From JAQVEM01 sp964603595 (GTDB lineage: Bacteria; Actinomycetota; Humimicrobiia; Humimicrobiales; Humimicrobiaceae), in NCBI GenBank assembly GCA_964603595.1, contig CAZRVN010000002.1, forward strand, positions 124,001 through 188,000: DNA of 64,000 nucleotides. The letters are read 5' to 3'. The number at the start of each line of letters is the position of its first letter. Within the stretch, counting starts at the first letter, position 1. The translations under genes were made by a program, and so were the position numbers. Below, piece by piece: positions 44,518 to 52,453 of this stretch. The notes beneath the pieces were generated by a model. It had not been told where the DNA came from and ran no database searches. It was given only the letters and a program-made list of their open reading frames with translations.

Positions 44518-44726
44518 ATGAAGCTAAATTGCCTGTAAGGAATAGCAGGGAACCTATTCTGAATTCAGATTATCAATAATATACAGACATAAGAAGTTAG
44601 TTAAAATTATGTAAATTTTTTAAAACAGATTATTTTTTGTATTTTGGAAAATTATTAAATAAAATTGAAATATAACAGTGATAATTACCGGTTTGGGTTT
44701 TAACAAAAGATTTAGGAAGGTAAAAA

Positions 44727-45440
44727 ATGAGGATTCAGGTTCTTTATGATAAGGAATCAATAACAAGAGGTCTCCATGTTGGGTGGGGAGTCTCTTTTTT
44801 AATTAATGGAGAAATACTATTTGATACAGGGGAAAATGGTCGATGGCTTTTAGATAACATAAAAACCTTGCAGGTAGATACTGGTAAAATAAAAATGGTG
44901 GTAATATCCCATGACCACTGGGACCATACTGGAGGCCTGTGGCATCTTTTAAAAAGTAGAGAAGGGCTAAAAGTTTATGCATGCCCTGGTTTTAGCCCGG
45001 AATTTAAGAGAAAGGTTAAAAAATTAAAAGGCAAACTTATAGAAACAGATAGGGTTACAGAGATTATAGATAATATCTTTGTAACAGGCGAAATTGCAGG
45101 GCAGTATAAAGGAAGGTATATAGGCGAACAGGCACTTGTTATAAAAAATGAGAAGGGGCTTACCATAGCTACTGGCTGTTCCCATCCAGGTATTATAAAG
45201 ATTATAAATCATGTAAGAAAGGATTTTCCCGGTATAAAAATTTATCTGGTATTCGGTGGGTTTCACCTGCTTGATAAAGGTGCAGGGGAAGTAAGGCCTA
45301 TAGCGGAGGAGTTTAAAGAACTGGGAATAGAGAAGGCCGGTCCCACTCATTGCACGGGAGATGATGCACAGATAATTTTTAAAGAAGTGTATAAGGGAGA
45401 TTATATCCATATAAAAACAGGATTGACACTGGAAGTTTAA
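44727..45440 (+). CDS. MBL-fold metallohydrolase (COG1237 type)
   Basis: 237 residues. Metal motif SHDHWDHTGG (61-70), further histidines in CSHPGI and the C-terminal THCTGDDA. This subgroup includes proteins annotated as the dihydropterin/beta-ribofuranosylaminobenzene 5'-phosphate synthase-like hydrolases; the true substrate is unclear. GGAAGG 7 nt before the ATG. It lies between the DUF2099 gene and metV, so an association with pterin or one-carbon metabolism is possible. Confidence 0.9.
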   Translation: MRIQVLYDKESITRGLHVGWGVSFLINGEILFDTGENGRWLLDNIKTLQVDTGKIKMVVISHDHWDHTGGLWHLLKSREGLKVYACPGFSPEFKRKVKKLKGKLIETDRVTEIIDNIFVTGEIAGQYKGRYIGEQALVIKNEKGLTIATGCSHPGIIKIINHVRKDFPGIKIYLVFGGFHLLDKGAGEVRPIAEEFKELGIEKAGPTHCTGDDAQIIFKEVYKGDYIHIKTGLTLEV

Positions 45441-45566
45441 TGGTAGGAAGGAAACGTTTTTATGTTAGGACTACAGAATTTTGTAGTACAGCATTTTATT
45501 ATGTTACTGATGCCCTAAGGGAGTAAAAAGTAAATTTTTTAAGTAAGCAGGTATAACTTAAAGGGA

Positions 45567-45596
45567 AGGGATTATTGGTATCCCTGGTATTTTTTT
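45567..45596 (+). terminator. Terminator or attenuator ahead of metV
   Basis: A 6-bp stem AGGGAT/ATCCCT (45567-45572 with 45580-45585), loop TATTGGT, then GGTA and seven T, ending 47 bp before metV. An upstream ACTACA/TGTAGT hairpin and a CCCTAAGGG stretch could form competing pairings. It may end the MBL transcript or attenuate metVF. Confidence 0.45.
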
Positions 45597-45643
45597 AAAT
45601 ATCAATATTATTTTAATATATTTGGCATAAGGGGGTAAAAGTA

Positions 45644-46330
45644 GTGATAGGGCAGGTAAAAAAACCTATTGAAGAAATTCTTGGTTATCTGGAGGGCAAA
45701 AGAAAGATAGTGATATACGGGTGTGGTGGATGTGCTACTATTTTTCGCACAGGTGGAGAACCTGAGGTTAATGAAATGAAAAAAATCCTTGTTGAGAATG
45801 GCAAGGATGTGCTGGCTGCCATACCGGTACCATTTGGAGAATTTACTTGTTATGCTCCATGGTCCAGTAAAAGAATTTCCGGTTATAGAAAGCAGATTAA
45901 TGATTGTGATGCTGTTCTTATGTTAAGTTGTGGCGATGGCCTGCAGGTGATGCGGGAAATTATAGAGAAAGAATTCGGCCTGATAAAGTCCATTTATCCT
46001 GCAACTAATCCTGTAGGTCATATGGGTGGAGGCCCCAGTTTATTTAAGGAAAAATGTATTCAGTGCGGTGATTGCGAACTGGGAAAGGTAAGCGGTATAT
46101 GTCCTTTGACCCAGTGCCCAAAAGGTTTGCTCAATGGGCCATGCGGCGGAGTGAGGAGAGACGGGAAATGCGAGGTGAATCCTGATATGGATTGTGCGTG
46201 GGTTCAAATATATAGAAGGTTAAAAGAATTAGGAGAACTTGAAAAGATGAATGAAATTCTCCCTCCAAAGGACTGGGGTAAGGCCCGGAGACCGCGGGAG
46301 CTGGAAGTAGAGCCTATTTCTCTTGAGTAA
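45644..46330 (+). CDS. metV: Methylenetetrahydrofolate reductase partner subunit MetV
   Basis: 228 residues, the zinc/Fe-S accessory subunit that pairs with MetF in acetogens. An N-terminal domain with IYGCGGCATIFRTGGEPEV, a central LSCGDGLQV, and a cysteine-rich end: CIQCGDCELGKVSGICPLTQ, then CPKGLLNGPCGG. It starts at GTG 45644 after AAGGGGG. metF follows 56 bp later. It belongs to the methyl branch of the Wood-Ljungdahl pathway. Confidence 0.93.
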   Translation: MIGQVKKPIEEILGYLEGKRKIVIYGCGGCATIFRTGGEPEVNEMKKILVENGKDVLAAIPVPFGEFTCYAPWSSKRISGYRKQINDCDAVLMLSCGDGLQVMREIIEKEFGLIKSIYPATNPVGHMGGGPSLFKEKCIQCGDCELGKVSGICPLTQCPKGLLNGPCGGVRRDGKCEVNPDMDCAWVQIYRRLKELGELEKMNEILPPKDWGKARRPRELEVEPISLE

Positions 46331-46386
46331 TGTTTATCTTAAAATGGTTTTAAAAATAATTTAATTAGAAATAGGAGGTAGCATAG

Positions 46387-47286
46387 ATGGCTGAACCATT
46401 TAGAAAAATACTAAAGTCAGGCAAATTTATAGTGACAGCCGAAATTGGCCCGGTTAAAGGAACCAATGTACAAAAAATGATTGATAACATAGAGCTTCTT
46501 AAGACTAAAGTTGACGCATTAAATGTCACAGATAACCAGAGTGCTGTAATGAAATACCCTTCCCTGGGAGGTTGTCTCTTTATAAAAGAGCGTGAAGTGG
46601 AACCAATACTCCAGGTCACCTGTCGTGATAGGAATAGATTGTCAATCCAGGCTGACCTCCTCTTTGCTTTTTCCAGGGGTGTAGAAAATGTTCTATGCAT
46701 TACAGGGGATGCTCTTAAAATGGGGGACCACCCTGAAGCTAAGCCTGTCTATGATATTGATTCAGTTCAGTTGATTCAGCTTATCCGTAATATGAATTCA
46801 GGAAAAGATTTAGCTGGCAATAAGCTTGATGGCGGAGTTGATTTCTGTATTGGTACAACTGCCACTCCTTCTGCTGAACCAATCGAGCCCCAGCTCATTA
46901 AATACGGGAAAAAAGTAAAGGCCGGCATTGATTTTGTCCAGACCCAGGCAGTTTATGACCTGAATGAACTAAAAAGATTTGTAAATTATAGCCGGAAAAT
47001 AAATAAGGATGTAAAAATACTTGCGGGAGTAGTGCTGTTGGCTAGTGCCGGGATGGCAAAGTGGTTGGATGGGAATGTCCCCGGTATTATTGTTCCACGG
47101 AGTTTGATAGATGAGATGGCAGAAGTGCCGGAAGAAGAAGGTCTGTCAAAGGGGATAGAAGTTGCCGGCGGTTTGATAAAGAGAATAAAAGATGAAGAAA
47201 TTTGTGACGGTGTTCATATAATGGCTATTGGCAAAGAAGAAAAGGTAATCGATATACTAAAAGCTGCCGGGATTCCGGGAGACTAG
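46387..47286 (+). CDS. metF: Methylenetetrahydrofolate reductase MetF
   Basis: 299 residues, a TIM-barrel flavoprotein reducing methylene-THF to methyl-THF. VTAEIGPVKGTNV (19-31) holds the catalytic glutamate region, DALNVTDNQSAVMKYPS the family-specific loop, and QTQAVYDLNEL the folate-binding segment. A strong AGGAGG precedes the ATG. Partner MetV is directly upstream; no HdrA/MvhD or RnfC2 gene is adjacent, so the electron donor is not given by context, though a ferredoxin gene follows. Confidence 0.95.
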   Translation: MAEPFRKILKSGKFIVTAEIGPVKGTNVQKMIDNIELLKTKVDALNVTDNQSAVMKYPSLGGCLFIKEREVEPILQVTCRDRNRLSIQADLLFAFSRGVENVLCITGDALKMGDHPEAKPVYDIDSVQLIQLIRNMNSGKDLAGNKLDGGVDFCIGTTATPSAEPIEPQLIKYGKKVKAGIDFVQTQAVYDLNELKRFVNYSRKINKDVKILAGVVLLASAGMAKWLDGNVPGIIVPRSLIDEMAEVPEEEGLSKGIEVAGGLIKRIKDEEICDGVHIMAIGKEEKVIDILKAAGIPGD

Positions 47287-47309
47287 AAATCAGAGGTTAA
47301 GTATCAATC

Positions 47310-47519
47310 ATGCCCCGCAAAATAGCTGTAGTTAATTATAGCAAATGTGTTCCTGAAGAATGTAAAAGTGGCATATGCAAAGCAATAAAAGCATGCAAAA
47401 AAAAAGTTATCAAACAGGAAGAACCATACGAGATACCGTATATTAATACAGGTCTCTGTATTGGTTGCTATGACTGTATTCCATATTGCCATAGGAAAGC
47501 TATAGAGAAGGCAAAGTAA
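47310..47519 (+). CDS. Small ferredoxin resembling the N-terminal domain of ABCE1/RLI
   Basis: 69 residues. It starts MPRKIAVVNYSKCVPEEC, strikingly like the N-terminus of the archaeal/eukaryotic ribosome-recycling ATPase ABCE1. Cysteines: C13, C18, C23, C29 (first cluster, with spacings wider than ABCE1) and C50-C53-C56-C60 (LCIGCYDCIPYC, as in ABCE1). No ATPase domain follows. It lies 23 bp after metF and probably serves as its electron carrier; that role is inference. Confidence 0.8.
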   Translation: MPRKIAVVNYSKCVPEECKSGICKAIKACKKKVIKQEEPYEIPYINTGLCIGCYDCIPYCHRKAIEKAK

Positions 47520-47624
47520 TGAATAGGCTAATCCGGGTTGTTTTATTTAAGGGATTTTTATTTTATTTCTCTTTTTGAGGTAATTGAATTCCGATGGTTG
47601 CTTTATGGTTTGCTATACTTATAA

Positions 47625-48194
47625 TCAATAATTGTGAGGAATGCCTTTTATATGTAAAAGAAGATGCTTGTAATCATTTATATCTGAGATCCAGCCATAA
47701 TTAGAATCAATTTTAGAATCAAGATCTTTTACATATGGCTTTATGTCAAGAAGTGGAGTCCCGTCAAATACATCCAGCCCTGATGTAAAAATACTGTTAT
47801 TTATAATCTTTTTTATACGGACAACGCTAAGCCCGATGGAATTTGGGCGGATTGGTGACCTGCTTGCAAATACGCCTACTCTTGTATTATCAGTCCATGG
47901 TGCGGGAACAGTCATTGATAATTTCTTCTTTATACGGTGTATATAATACATGGCGTAGATGTAATGGAATTTAGCAAGCTTGTTAAGCCCATTTATATAT
48001 TGCGGGTCAACCTCTATGCAAAATTCTCCTTTATCTTCCCGTACCGGCTGGTAGGGCGCGCTATCAATATATGGAGTTTTAATAATTCCTATCTGCCTGA
48101 ACTTAAAGCTCTTAGGTTTATACCCGGGAGTTTTTTTACCCGGCTCTGGCTGTGACTTATTTTCTTTAAGTGTTTTTTTTTGTTTTTGACACAT
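47625..48194 (-). CDS. trmO: tRNA (N6-threonylcarbamoyladenosine37-N6)-methyltransferase TrmO
   Basis: 189 residues, the TsaA/YaeB-like beta-barrel SAM methyltransferase. FRQIGIIKTPYIDSAPYQP (about 33-51) and VGVFASRSPIRPNSIGLSVV (about 108-127) are the family signatures. The Lys-rich N-terminal 30 residues are extra. It overlaps the upstream 84-residue gene by 29 bp. Last gene of the cooT-like/hypothetical/trmO group. Some TsaA-fold proteins near metal genes act in other roles, so the tRNA assignment is by family only. Confidence 0.85.
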   Translation of the reverse strand: MCQKQKKTLKENKSQPEPGKKTPGYKPKSFKFRQIGIIKTPYIDSAPYQPVREDKGEFCIEVDPQYINGLNKLAKFHYIYAMYYIHRIKKKLSMTVPAPWTDNTRVGVFASRSPIRPNSIGLSVVRIKKIINNSIFTSGLDVFDGTPLLDIKPYVKDLDSKIDSNYGWISDINDYKHLLLHIKGIPHNY

Positions 48195-48420
48195 AATCTT
48201 CTTTTAATTTCTTATTTGCCAGCTCAATATGTTCATTTGCTTCTTCTGAAAGTGCAATAAACCTTCTTAGCTCGGATGCAACTTTTTTGAGCCCCATATT
48301 TTCTATCTTATGTAGCCATGTCTCATTATCACGAATATGCTGTTTATTATGATTAATCCAGTAAGACATTAAAAGTTCTAATTTTTTGATATCGGGCTCA
48401 ACTTTCTTTTGGTTATTCAT
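48166..48420 (-). CDS. Small helical hypothetical protein
   Basis: 84 residues, helical throughout by composition, with HNKQHIRDNETWLHKIENMG (about 24-43) rich in histidines. No family name recalled with certainty. It lies 7 bp after the CooT-like gene and overlaps trmO by 29 bp, so it belongs to that operon. The histidines and the CooT neighbour hint at metal handling, an inference only. Confidence 0.65.
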   Translation of the reverse strand: MNNQKKVEPDIKKLELLMSYWINHNKQHIRDNETWLHKIENMGLKKVASELRRFIALSEEANEHIELANKKLKEDYVSKTKKNT

Positions 48421-48427
48421 TTAAATC

Positions 48428-48622
48428 TCACTTCTTTTTATACAGGACTGTGCTATTGTTGAGAAAATTAATCTCTCTTATATAATAACCTTTTACTTTC
48501 TTGCTCTCACCAAAGATTGAGAGCACTTCAAGGGTCCCGTGGTTATCTATAATACCGGAAGCTTCTTCCAGTACTATTTTATCTTTGCCTTCCTCTCTCA
48601 GATAAACTTTAGAAAGACACAT
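48428..48622 (-). CDS. CooT-family nickel-binding protein
   Basis: 64 residues. It begins MCLSKVYL, the CooT signature in which Cys2 takes part in nickel binding, and continues with a small beta-barrel (GTLEVLSIFGESKKVKGYYI). AAGGAGG precedes the ATG. In Rhodospirillum CooT supports nickel insertion into CO dehydrogenase. The nearby Wood-Ljungdahl genes make a CODH/ACS link attractive, but no CODH gene is in the window. Confidence 0.85.
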   Translation of the reverse strand: MCLSKVYLREEGKDKIVLEEASGIIDNHGTLEVLSIFGESKKVKGYYIREINFLNNSTVLYKKK

Positions 48623-48727
48623 CCCTAACCTCCTTCAGCCGGTTTTTTCTTTTTTAAAATTAGCACTAAAAAAATTTTATATCCTGATTAAAAATGTCTT
48701 ATTTAATATATTTATCATTAATCTATA

Positions 48728-49381
48728 TCATGACAGTTTTTTTGCTTTTAGCAATCTTATGTATTTCTTAAAAAAGAAGTATTCTTTAAAATAGCCAAAT
48801 CCTTCACTGGATAGAATTTTTTTCCAGTCCTTTTCAATAAAGTCAAAAGCGTAGGGACATTCAGAAAACTTAAAAGGAACTTTTAGATAAAAAGGCATCT
48901 CTTTTAATGAGAACTCATTGTAATCCAATATAAAGAATTCACCATCCTTTTTTAATGCATTAAAGGCATTCCTGATAATCTGCTGCCTTGCCTCCTGGGG
49001 GAATCCATGTAAAGCAAAAGAAATAAATGCCTTGTCAAAATAAGTTTCATAATCCAGCTCCCTGTCAATTCTTTTATTGATGACTTTAGCATTGGGGAAC
49101 CTGGCACAATTTTTGTTGAATTGAGAAATCATTTCTTCAGAGATATCAAGACCCAGGAATTCTCCTTTTGCAGAAAGTTGATTCATCATCAGGCAGGCAT
49201 TCCTGCCTGTTCCTGCCCCTAAATCAATTATTTTATGGTCTGGTTTAATTTCCATAAGTAAAATTATTTTCTGGATAAAAAACGAATACCTTCCCAGTGT
49301 TATAACATTCATTAATATGTCGTAGTGTCTTGCTACAGCACCGCTAATTTCAACCTTGGATTCCGGATAATAATTACTCAT
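48728..49381 (-). CDS. Class I SAM-dependent methyltransferase
   Basis: 217 residues. Motif I is IIDLGAGTGRNACLM (about 50-64), LGLDISEEMI follows as motif II, and LDYNEF as a later strand. The UbiE/COQ5-like fold, short C-terminus. HYDILMNVITLGRY near the N-terminus resembles quinone-type methyltransferases, but the substrate is unknown. It stands alone with about 100-bp gaps on both sides. Confidence 0.85.
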   Translation of the reverse strand: MSNYYPESKVEISGAVARHYDILMNVITLGRYSFFIQKIILLMEIKPDHKIIDLGAGTGRNACLMMNQLSAKGEFLGLDISEEMISQFNKNCARFPNAKVINKRIDRELDYETYFDKAFISFALHGFPQEARQQIIRNAFNALKKDGEFFILDYNEFSLKEMPFYLKVPFKFSECPYAFDFIEKDWKKILSSEGFGYFKEYFFFKKYIRLLKAKKLS

Positions 49382-49486
49382 TAAAAGGGTCCTTTCGCAA
49401 ATCTAAGTCTGGTATATTTTTTTAAAACGTATAAATTCTTATCTGAAAGTAATCTGTTTATTCCTGCAATAATAAAATAATCATAA

Positions 49487-49945
49487 TTAAGAAACTGATT
49501 CTATTTCTGGCTCCAGGATAATTCCAAAATTTAAAGAGTTTGAAACAAAGCAGCCCTCCTTGGAAATTTTTAGTAAGCTTTCTACTGTCTCTACATCGTC
49601 CCTCGACCCAACTCTTACCTTTGGCTTGATTGTTATCCTGGAAAATTGATATTTAATTTTAACCAGTTCAATTATTCCTTCAGCGGAGCTTTCATAACTT
49701 ATGGTCTTAAGGCCCCTTTTACTGGCATAATAGGAGAATGTTGTCATTAGACAGGCATTAACAGATGCCAGCATTAACTCCTCAGGGGTCCAGGTTGCTG
49801 GTATTCCGCCAAATTCAACCGGGGTTGTTATTTCAATGGGAGTTTTATCCGCAGAATCAATTACTCCTTTTCCCTTACCGGTCATCTCTAAATTTGTTCT
49901 ATATATAAATCTTTTTCCCTTAACTTTTACTCTTGGATTACTCAT
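49487..49945 (-). CDS. OsmC/Ohr-family peroxiredoxin
   Basis: 152 residues. Catalytic cysteines C65 (ASVNACLMTTF) and C132 (SKEGCFVSNS), with WTPEELMLAS the family helix. It reduces organic hydroperoxides or related oxidants. AGGAGG precedes the ATG. It lies in a row of small redox and stress genes, consistent with oxygen defence in an anaerobe. Confidence 0.9.
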   Translation of the reverse strand: MSNPRVKVKGKRFIYRTNLEMTGKGKGVIDSADKTPIEITTPVEFGGIPATWTPEELMLASVNACLMTTFSYYASKRGLKTISYESSAEGIIELVKIKYQFSRITIKPKVRVGSRDDVETVESLLKISKEGCFVSNSLNFGIILEPEIESVS

Positions 49946-50122
49946 TTTTTAAACCTCCTAAAAAAGGATAATTATTTTTAATACTCTGGCTGCTTACCCG
50001 CTATATTAAGATTTACATGCATAGTTCCAGGAAGGGGATTAAAAAAACAGGGTCGGATAAAAATTTAGTACCCTGACAGGGCACAAACATATTTCCGGAT
50101 ATCTAAGGTTGCATTGCTTCAC

Positions 50123-50308
50123 TTAATCCGACTCTATTTGTTTAAGTTCTTTTATTTTACTGTTAAGTTCTTCTTCCAGATCCTCTATCTCTTGAGTCAT
50201 CCCCGGCGTGATGGAATGAGCCGGGAGATTTGCTTCTTTTTCTTTAATTTGGTCCTCCAGCTCACTTATCTCAACTTCAATTTTTTTATTTTTTTCAGAA
50301 GAATCCAT
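50123..50308 (-). CDS. Small coiled-coil protein with AHSI-P-M motif
   Basis: 61 residues, mostly charged coiled coil, with a central LPAHSITPGMTQEIEDLEEE. I recall similar short proteins with an AHS(I/V)xPxM motif in many anaerobes, of unknown function. AGGGGGAGA precedes the ATG on the minus strand. It lies between OsmC and groES. Confidence 0.6.
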   Translation of the reverse strand: MDSSEKNKKIEVEISELEDQIKEKEANLPAHSITPGMTQEIEDLEEELNSKIKELKQIESD

Positions 50309-50385
50309 TATCTCCCCCTCTTTTACGTGTTACTATATATTCTTAATAACACTAAAATAAAAAGGTTACCTCATTTTAAGAATAT

Positions 50386-50670
50386 TTAGATAGAATCAAC
50401 ATCTACATATTTAGCAAAAATATCTTCGGCTGGGATTAAAATATATTTCCCTCCTTCGTGTTTTATCTCCGTGCCGGAGTATTCCTTATAAATTACACGG
50501 TCACCGATAGTTATTTCTTCTGAAGCTCCTGTGGCTATGCCAACAACTTCACCTTCTTTGGGTTTTTCTTTAGCAGTATCGGGGATAATTATTCCACTTG
50601 TTGTTTTTTCTTCCTTCTCTGTAGCCAGCTTTATTAAAACGTAGTTGTTTATTGGCTGGATCTTTTTCAT
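50386..50670 (-). CDS. groS: Co-chaperonin GroES
   Basis: 94 residues. IQPINNYVLIK, the mobile loop KTTSGIIIPDTAKEKP (about 22-37), and GDRVIYKEYSGTEIK match. AAAGGA precedes the ATG. No groEL is adjacent, which is unusual; it must be elsewhere. N-terminus shows the usual MxxIxP start. Confidence 0.93.
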   Translation of the reverse strand: MKKIQPINNYVLIKLATEKEEKTTSGIIIPDTAKEKPKEGEVVGIATGASEEITIGDRVIYKEYSGTEIKHEGGKYILIPAEDIFAKYVDVDSI

Positions 50671-50710
50671 AAATTAATCCTTTCTTCTATATTTTTCATA
50701 TTGTTTTATT

Positions 50711-51301
50711 TTATCCGTTTCTTATACCCAGAATAGAATCAAGCTTTGCTTTGTCAAATCCGACTACAATCCTGCTGTCTATTTCCGTTTGAGGGATAGC
50801 AGATTGCCCGCTCCTCCTTATTAAATCCTGGCCAGCTTTTTCATCACGGGATATATCTACCTCTCTAAAGTGGATGCGATTCTTAATAAGGTATGATTTT
50901 ACTGCTCCGCACCAGGAACAGGTAGGTGAGGTATAGACGACAACTCTATGGTGCTTTTTACCACCTTTACCTGATGGTTTAAATGCATGGGTTTCATATA
51001 GTAATGCTTCATAATAACCCTTATCATGAACACCGTATATTATGTTGGAAGTTTTTACTTCTTTAAGGACCAGGACTGCCGGAACTGTATTTATTCCGTA
51101 AATGGGATGGATATCCCGCACCTTTGAGGCATTTACTCCAAATATGGGAGCTTTCTGGTTTTCCTTTTTGAGTGTTTTTAATATATCAAGTGCTTTTTTA
51201 CTTTTTTCGGAAGAATTAGAGTAAAAAATAATAATTGCGCAATTATTATTTTTCTTTTTCACTTTGTCTAAATGAGTTTTGTTTTTTAATTCCTCTATCA
51301 T
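50711..51301 (-). CDS. Thioredoxin-fold domain fused to glutaredoxin
   Basis: 196 residues. The N-terminal domain (about 15-100) looks like a thioredoxin fold with cis-proline NTVPAVLVL (71-79), but the active-site position reads SNSSEKS (28-34), without cysteines. The C-terminal domain (118-196) is a glutaredoxin with C128-S-W-C131 (TSPTCSWC) and SAIPQTEID as its cis-proline loop. The first domain may act as a binding platform. In the small-redox-gene row. Confidence 0.82.
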   Translation of the reverse strand: MIEELKNKTHLDKVKKKNNNCAIIIFYSNSSEKSKKALDILKTLKKENQKAPIFGVNASKVRDIHPIYGINTVPAVLVLKEVKTSNIIYGVHDKGYYEALLYETHAFKPSGKGGKKHHRVVVYTSPTCSWCGAVKSYLIKNRIHFREVDISRDEKAGQDLIRRSGQSAIPQTEIDSRIVVGFDKAKLDSILGIRNG

Positions 51302-51374
51302 AATATCTTTAAATATTTTTTCTCTAAACTTATTTTCAATAAATTTATTTCCCGTATGTTAACCTCATGCTTTT

Positions 51375-51734
51375 TCATGCAAGCTGGAGTGATTCAAGCT
51401 CTTTTAAAGTTTTTTCAGCAATTATCCTCTCACTTTTAAAATGCTTTATCATCCTGCCAAGACATTTCTCCCCCTCGTCCGGGTTGGCAAGATATTTTTC
51501 ACATGCATCCATAAATTTCTTTGTTTTTATTATATTTGCTTTTACTTTTTCCGGTATTTTTTCACTATCATGCCTTACAGCGTTTTCCGGACAAACGCCA
51601 TGGCACCTACCGCAACGGATGCAACCGGACATGTCTATTTCAGCTTTTTCATTTTCCATAAGTATTGTATCCACTGGACACTTTTCCAAACAAATACCAC
51701 AACCTGTACATTTCCCTTTATCTATCCAGGGCAT
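51375..51734 (-). CDS. 4Fe-4S ferredoxin with helical C-terminus
   Basis: 119 residues. Two cluster motifs, CTGCGICLEKCP (about 9-20) and CIRCGRCHGVCP (about 38-49), then a 65-residue helical, charged tail (DEGEKCLGRMIKHFKSERI) not found in minimal ferredoxins. AAGGAGGAAAC precedes the ATG. It lies between the glutaredoxin fusion and the FeS-DUF5320 gene. The partner is unknown. Confidence 0.88.
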   Translation of the reverse strand: MPWIDKGKCTGCGICLEKCPVDTILMENEKAEIDMSGCIRCGRCHGVCPENAVRHDSEKIPEKVKANIIKTKKFMDACEKYLANPDEGEKCLGRMIKHFKSERIIAEKTLKELESLQLA

Positions 51735-51943
51735 TTTTGTTTCCTCCTTCTTTCCGTATGAGCTGCTTTTTAATTCATTAATTTAAAAATAGTATAAAGA
51801 TTTTTAGATTTTTTTATTGTCCGGGCAGTACTTATACCTGTTTCAGTAGAAGACCTTGCTGTAAAATTAACATAATCTTTTTTATAATAAAATAGATTAA
51901 TACTCTTTACACAATTTATTCTCTGGCTAATATAAACCATTTT

Positions 51944-52414
51944 CTACTTCTTTTTGTCCTTTTCAAGTTCTTTTAATCTTTTTTCTATGTCATGAAGCTG
52001 TTTTTTAATATGGTCCGCCTGTTGCGAGAGAATAATTTCTTCCTGCCCTGGACCCATACCCTGCTTGCGGTAATTATATGTACTCTCACCGGGAAAGCCG
52101 GTGGTGTTATAATAACGGTTCCTGTATCTTCTGCCCCTGCCCACTGGCCTATCAGGAATACCGGCAAATGTCATTGCTCTATGGTTATATTTAGGTGAAA
52201 ATTTTTCTTTATCATCAATTTTTTCTCCTGTAATTGCGCATACCTTCCTGGCTGTTTCATATCCACCGGTAACGCACCCATAACAGGGTGCTTCTCCTTT
52301 AGCTACCGCTTTTGCAAATTCACCACATGTCCTGTACCCACAGCGCCTGTCATTTAATTTTGGTAGAACTTCATAAATTTTCTTGATTTTCTCTTTAATA
52401 TCTTTTTCAATCAC
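51944..52414 (-). CDS. Fe-S (CdhD/AcsC-type) domain fused to DUF5320-like tail
   Basis: 156 residues. The N-terminal half has LNDRRCGYRTCGEFAKAVAK and CYGCVTGG (about 20-48), the four-cysteine [4Fe-4S] domain also found in corrinoid Fe-S proteins and RnfB. The C-terminal half (RYRNRYYNTTGFPG, then a coiled coil from about 125) resembles the end of the DUF5320 protein at 37896. This links the DUF5320 family directly to an Fe-S domain. It lies upstream of the ferredoxin on the same strand. Confidence 0.8.
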   Translation of the reverse strand: MIEKDIKEKIKKIYEVLPKLNDRRCGYRTCGEFAKAVAKGEAPCYGCVTGGYETARKVCAITGEKIDDKEKFSPKYNHRAMTFAGIPDRPVGRGRRYRNRYYNTTGFPGESTYNYRKQGMGPGQEEIILSQQADHIKKQLHDIEKRLKELEKDKKK

Positions 52415-52453
52415 TTAAAGTCATCTTCTTCATATTTCTGTAATTTTTATTTA

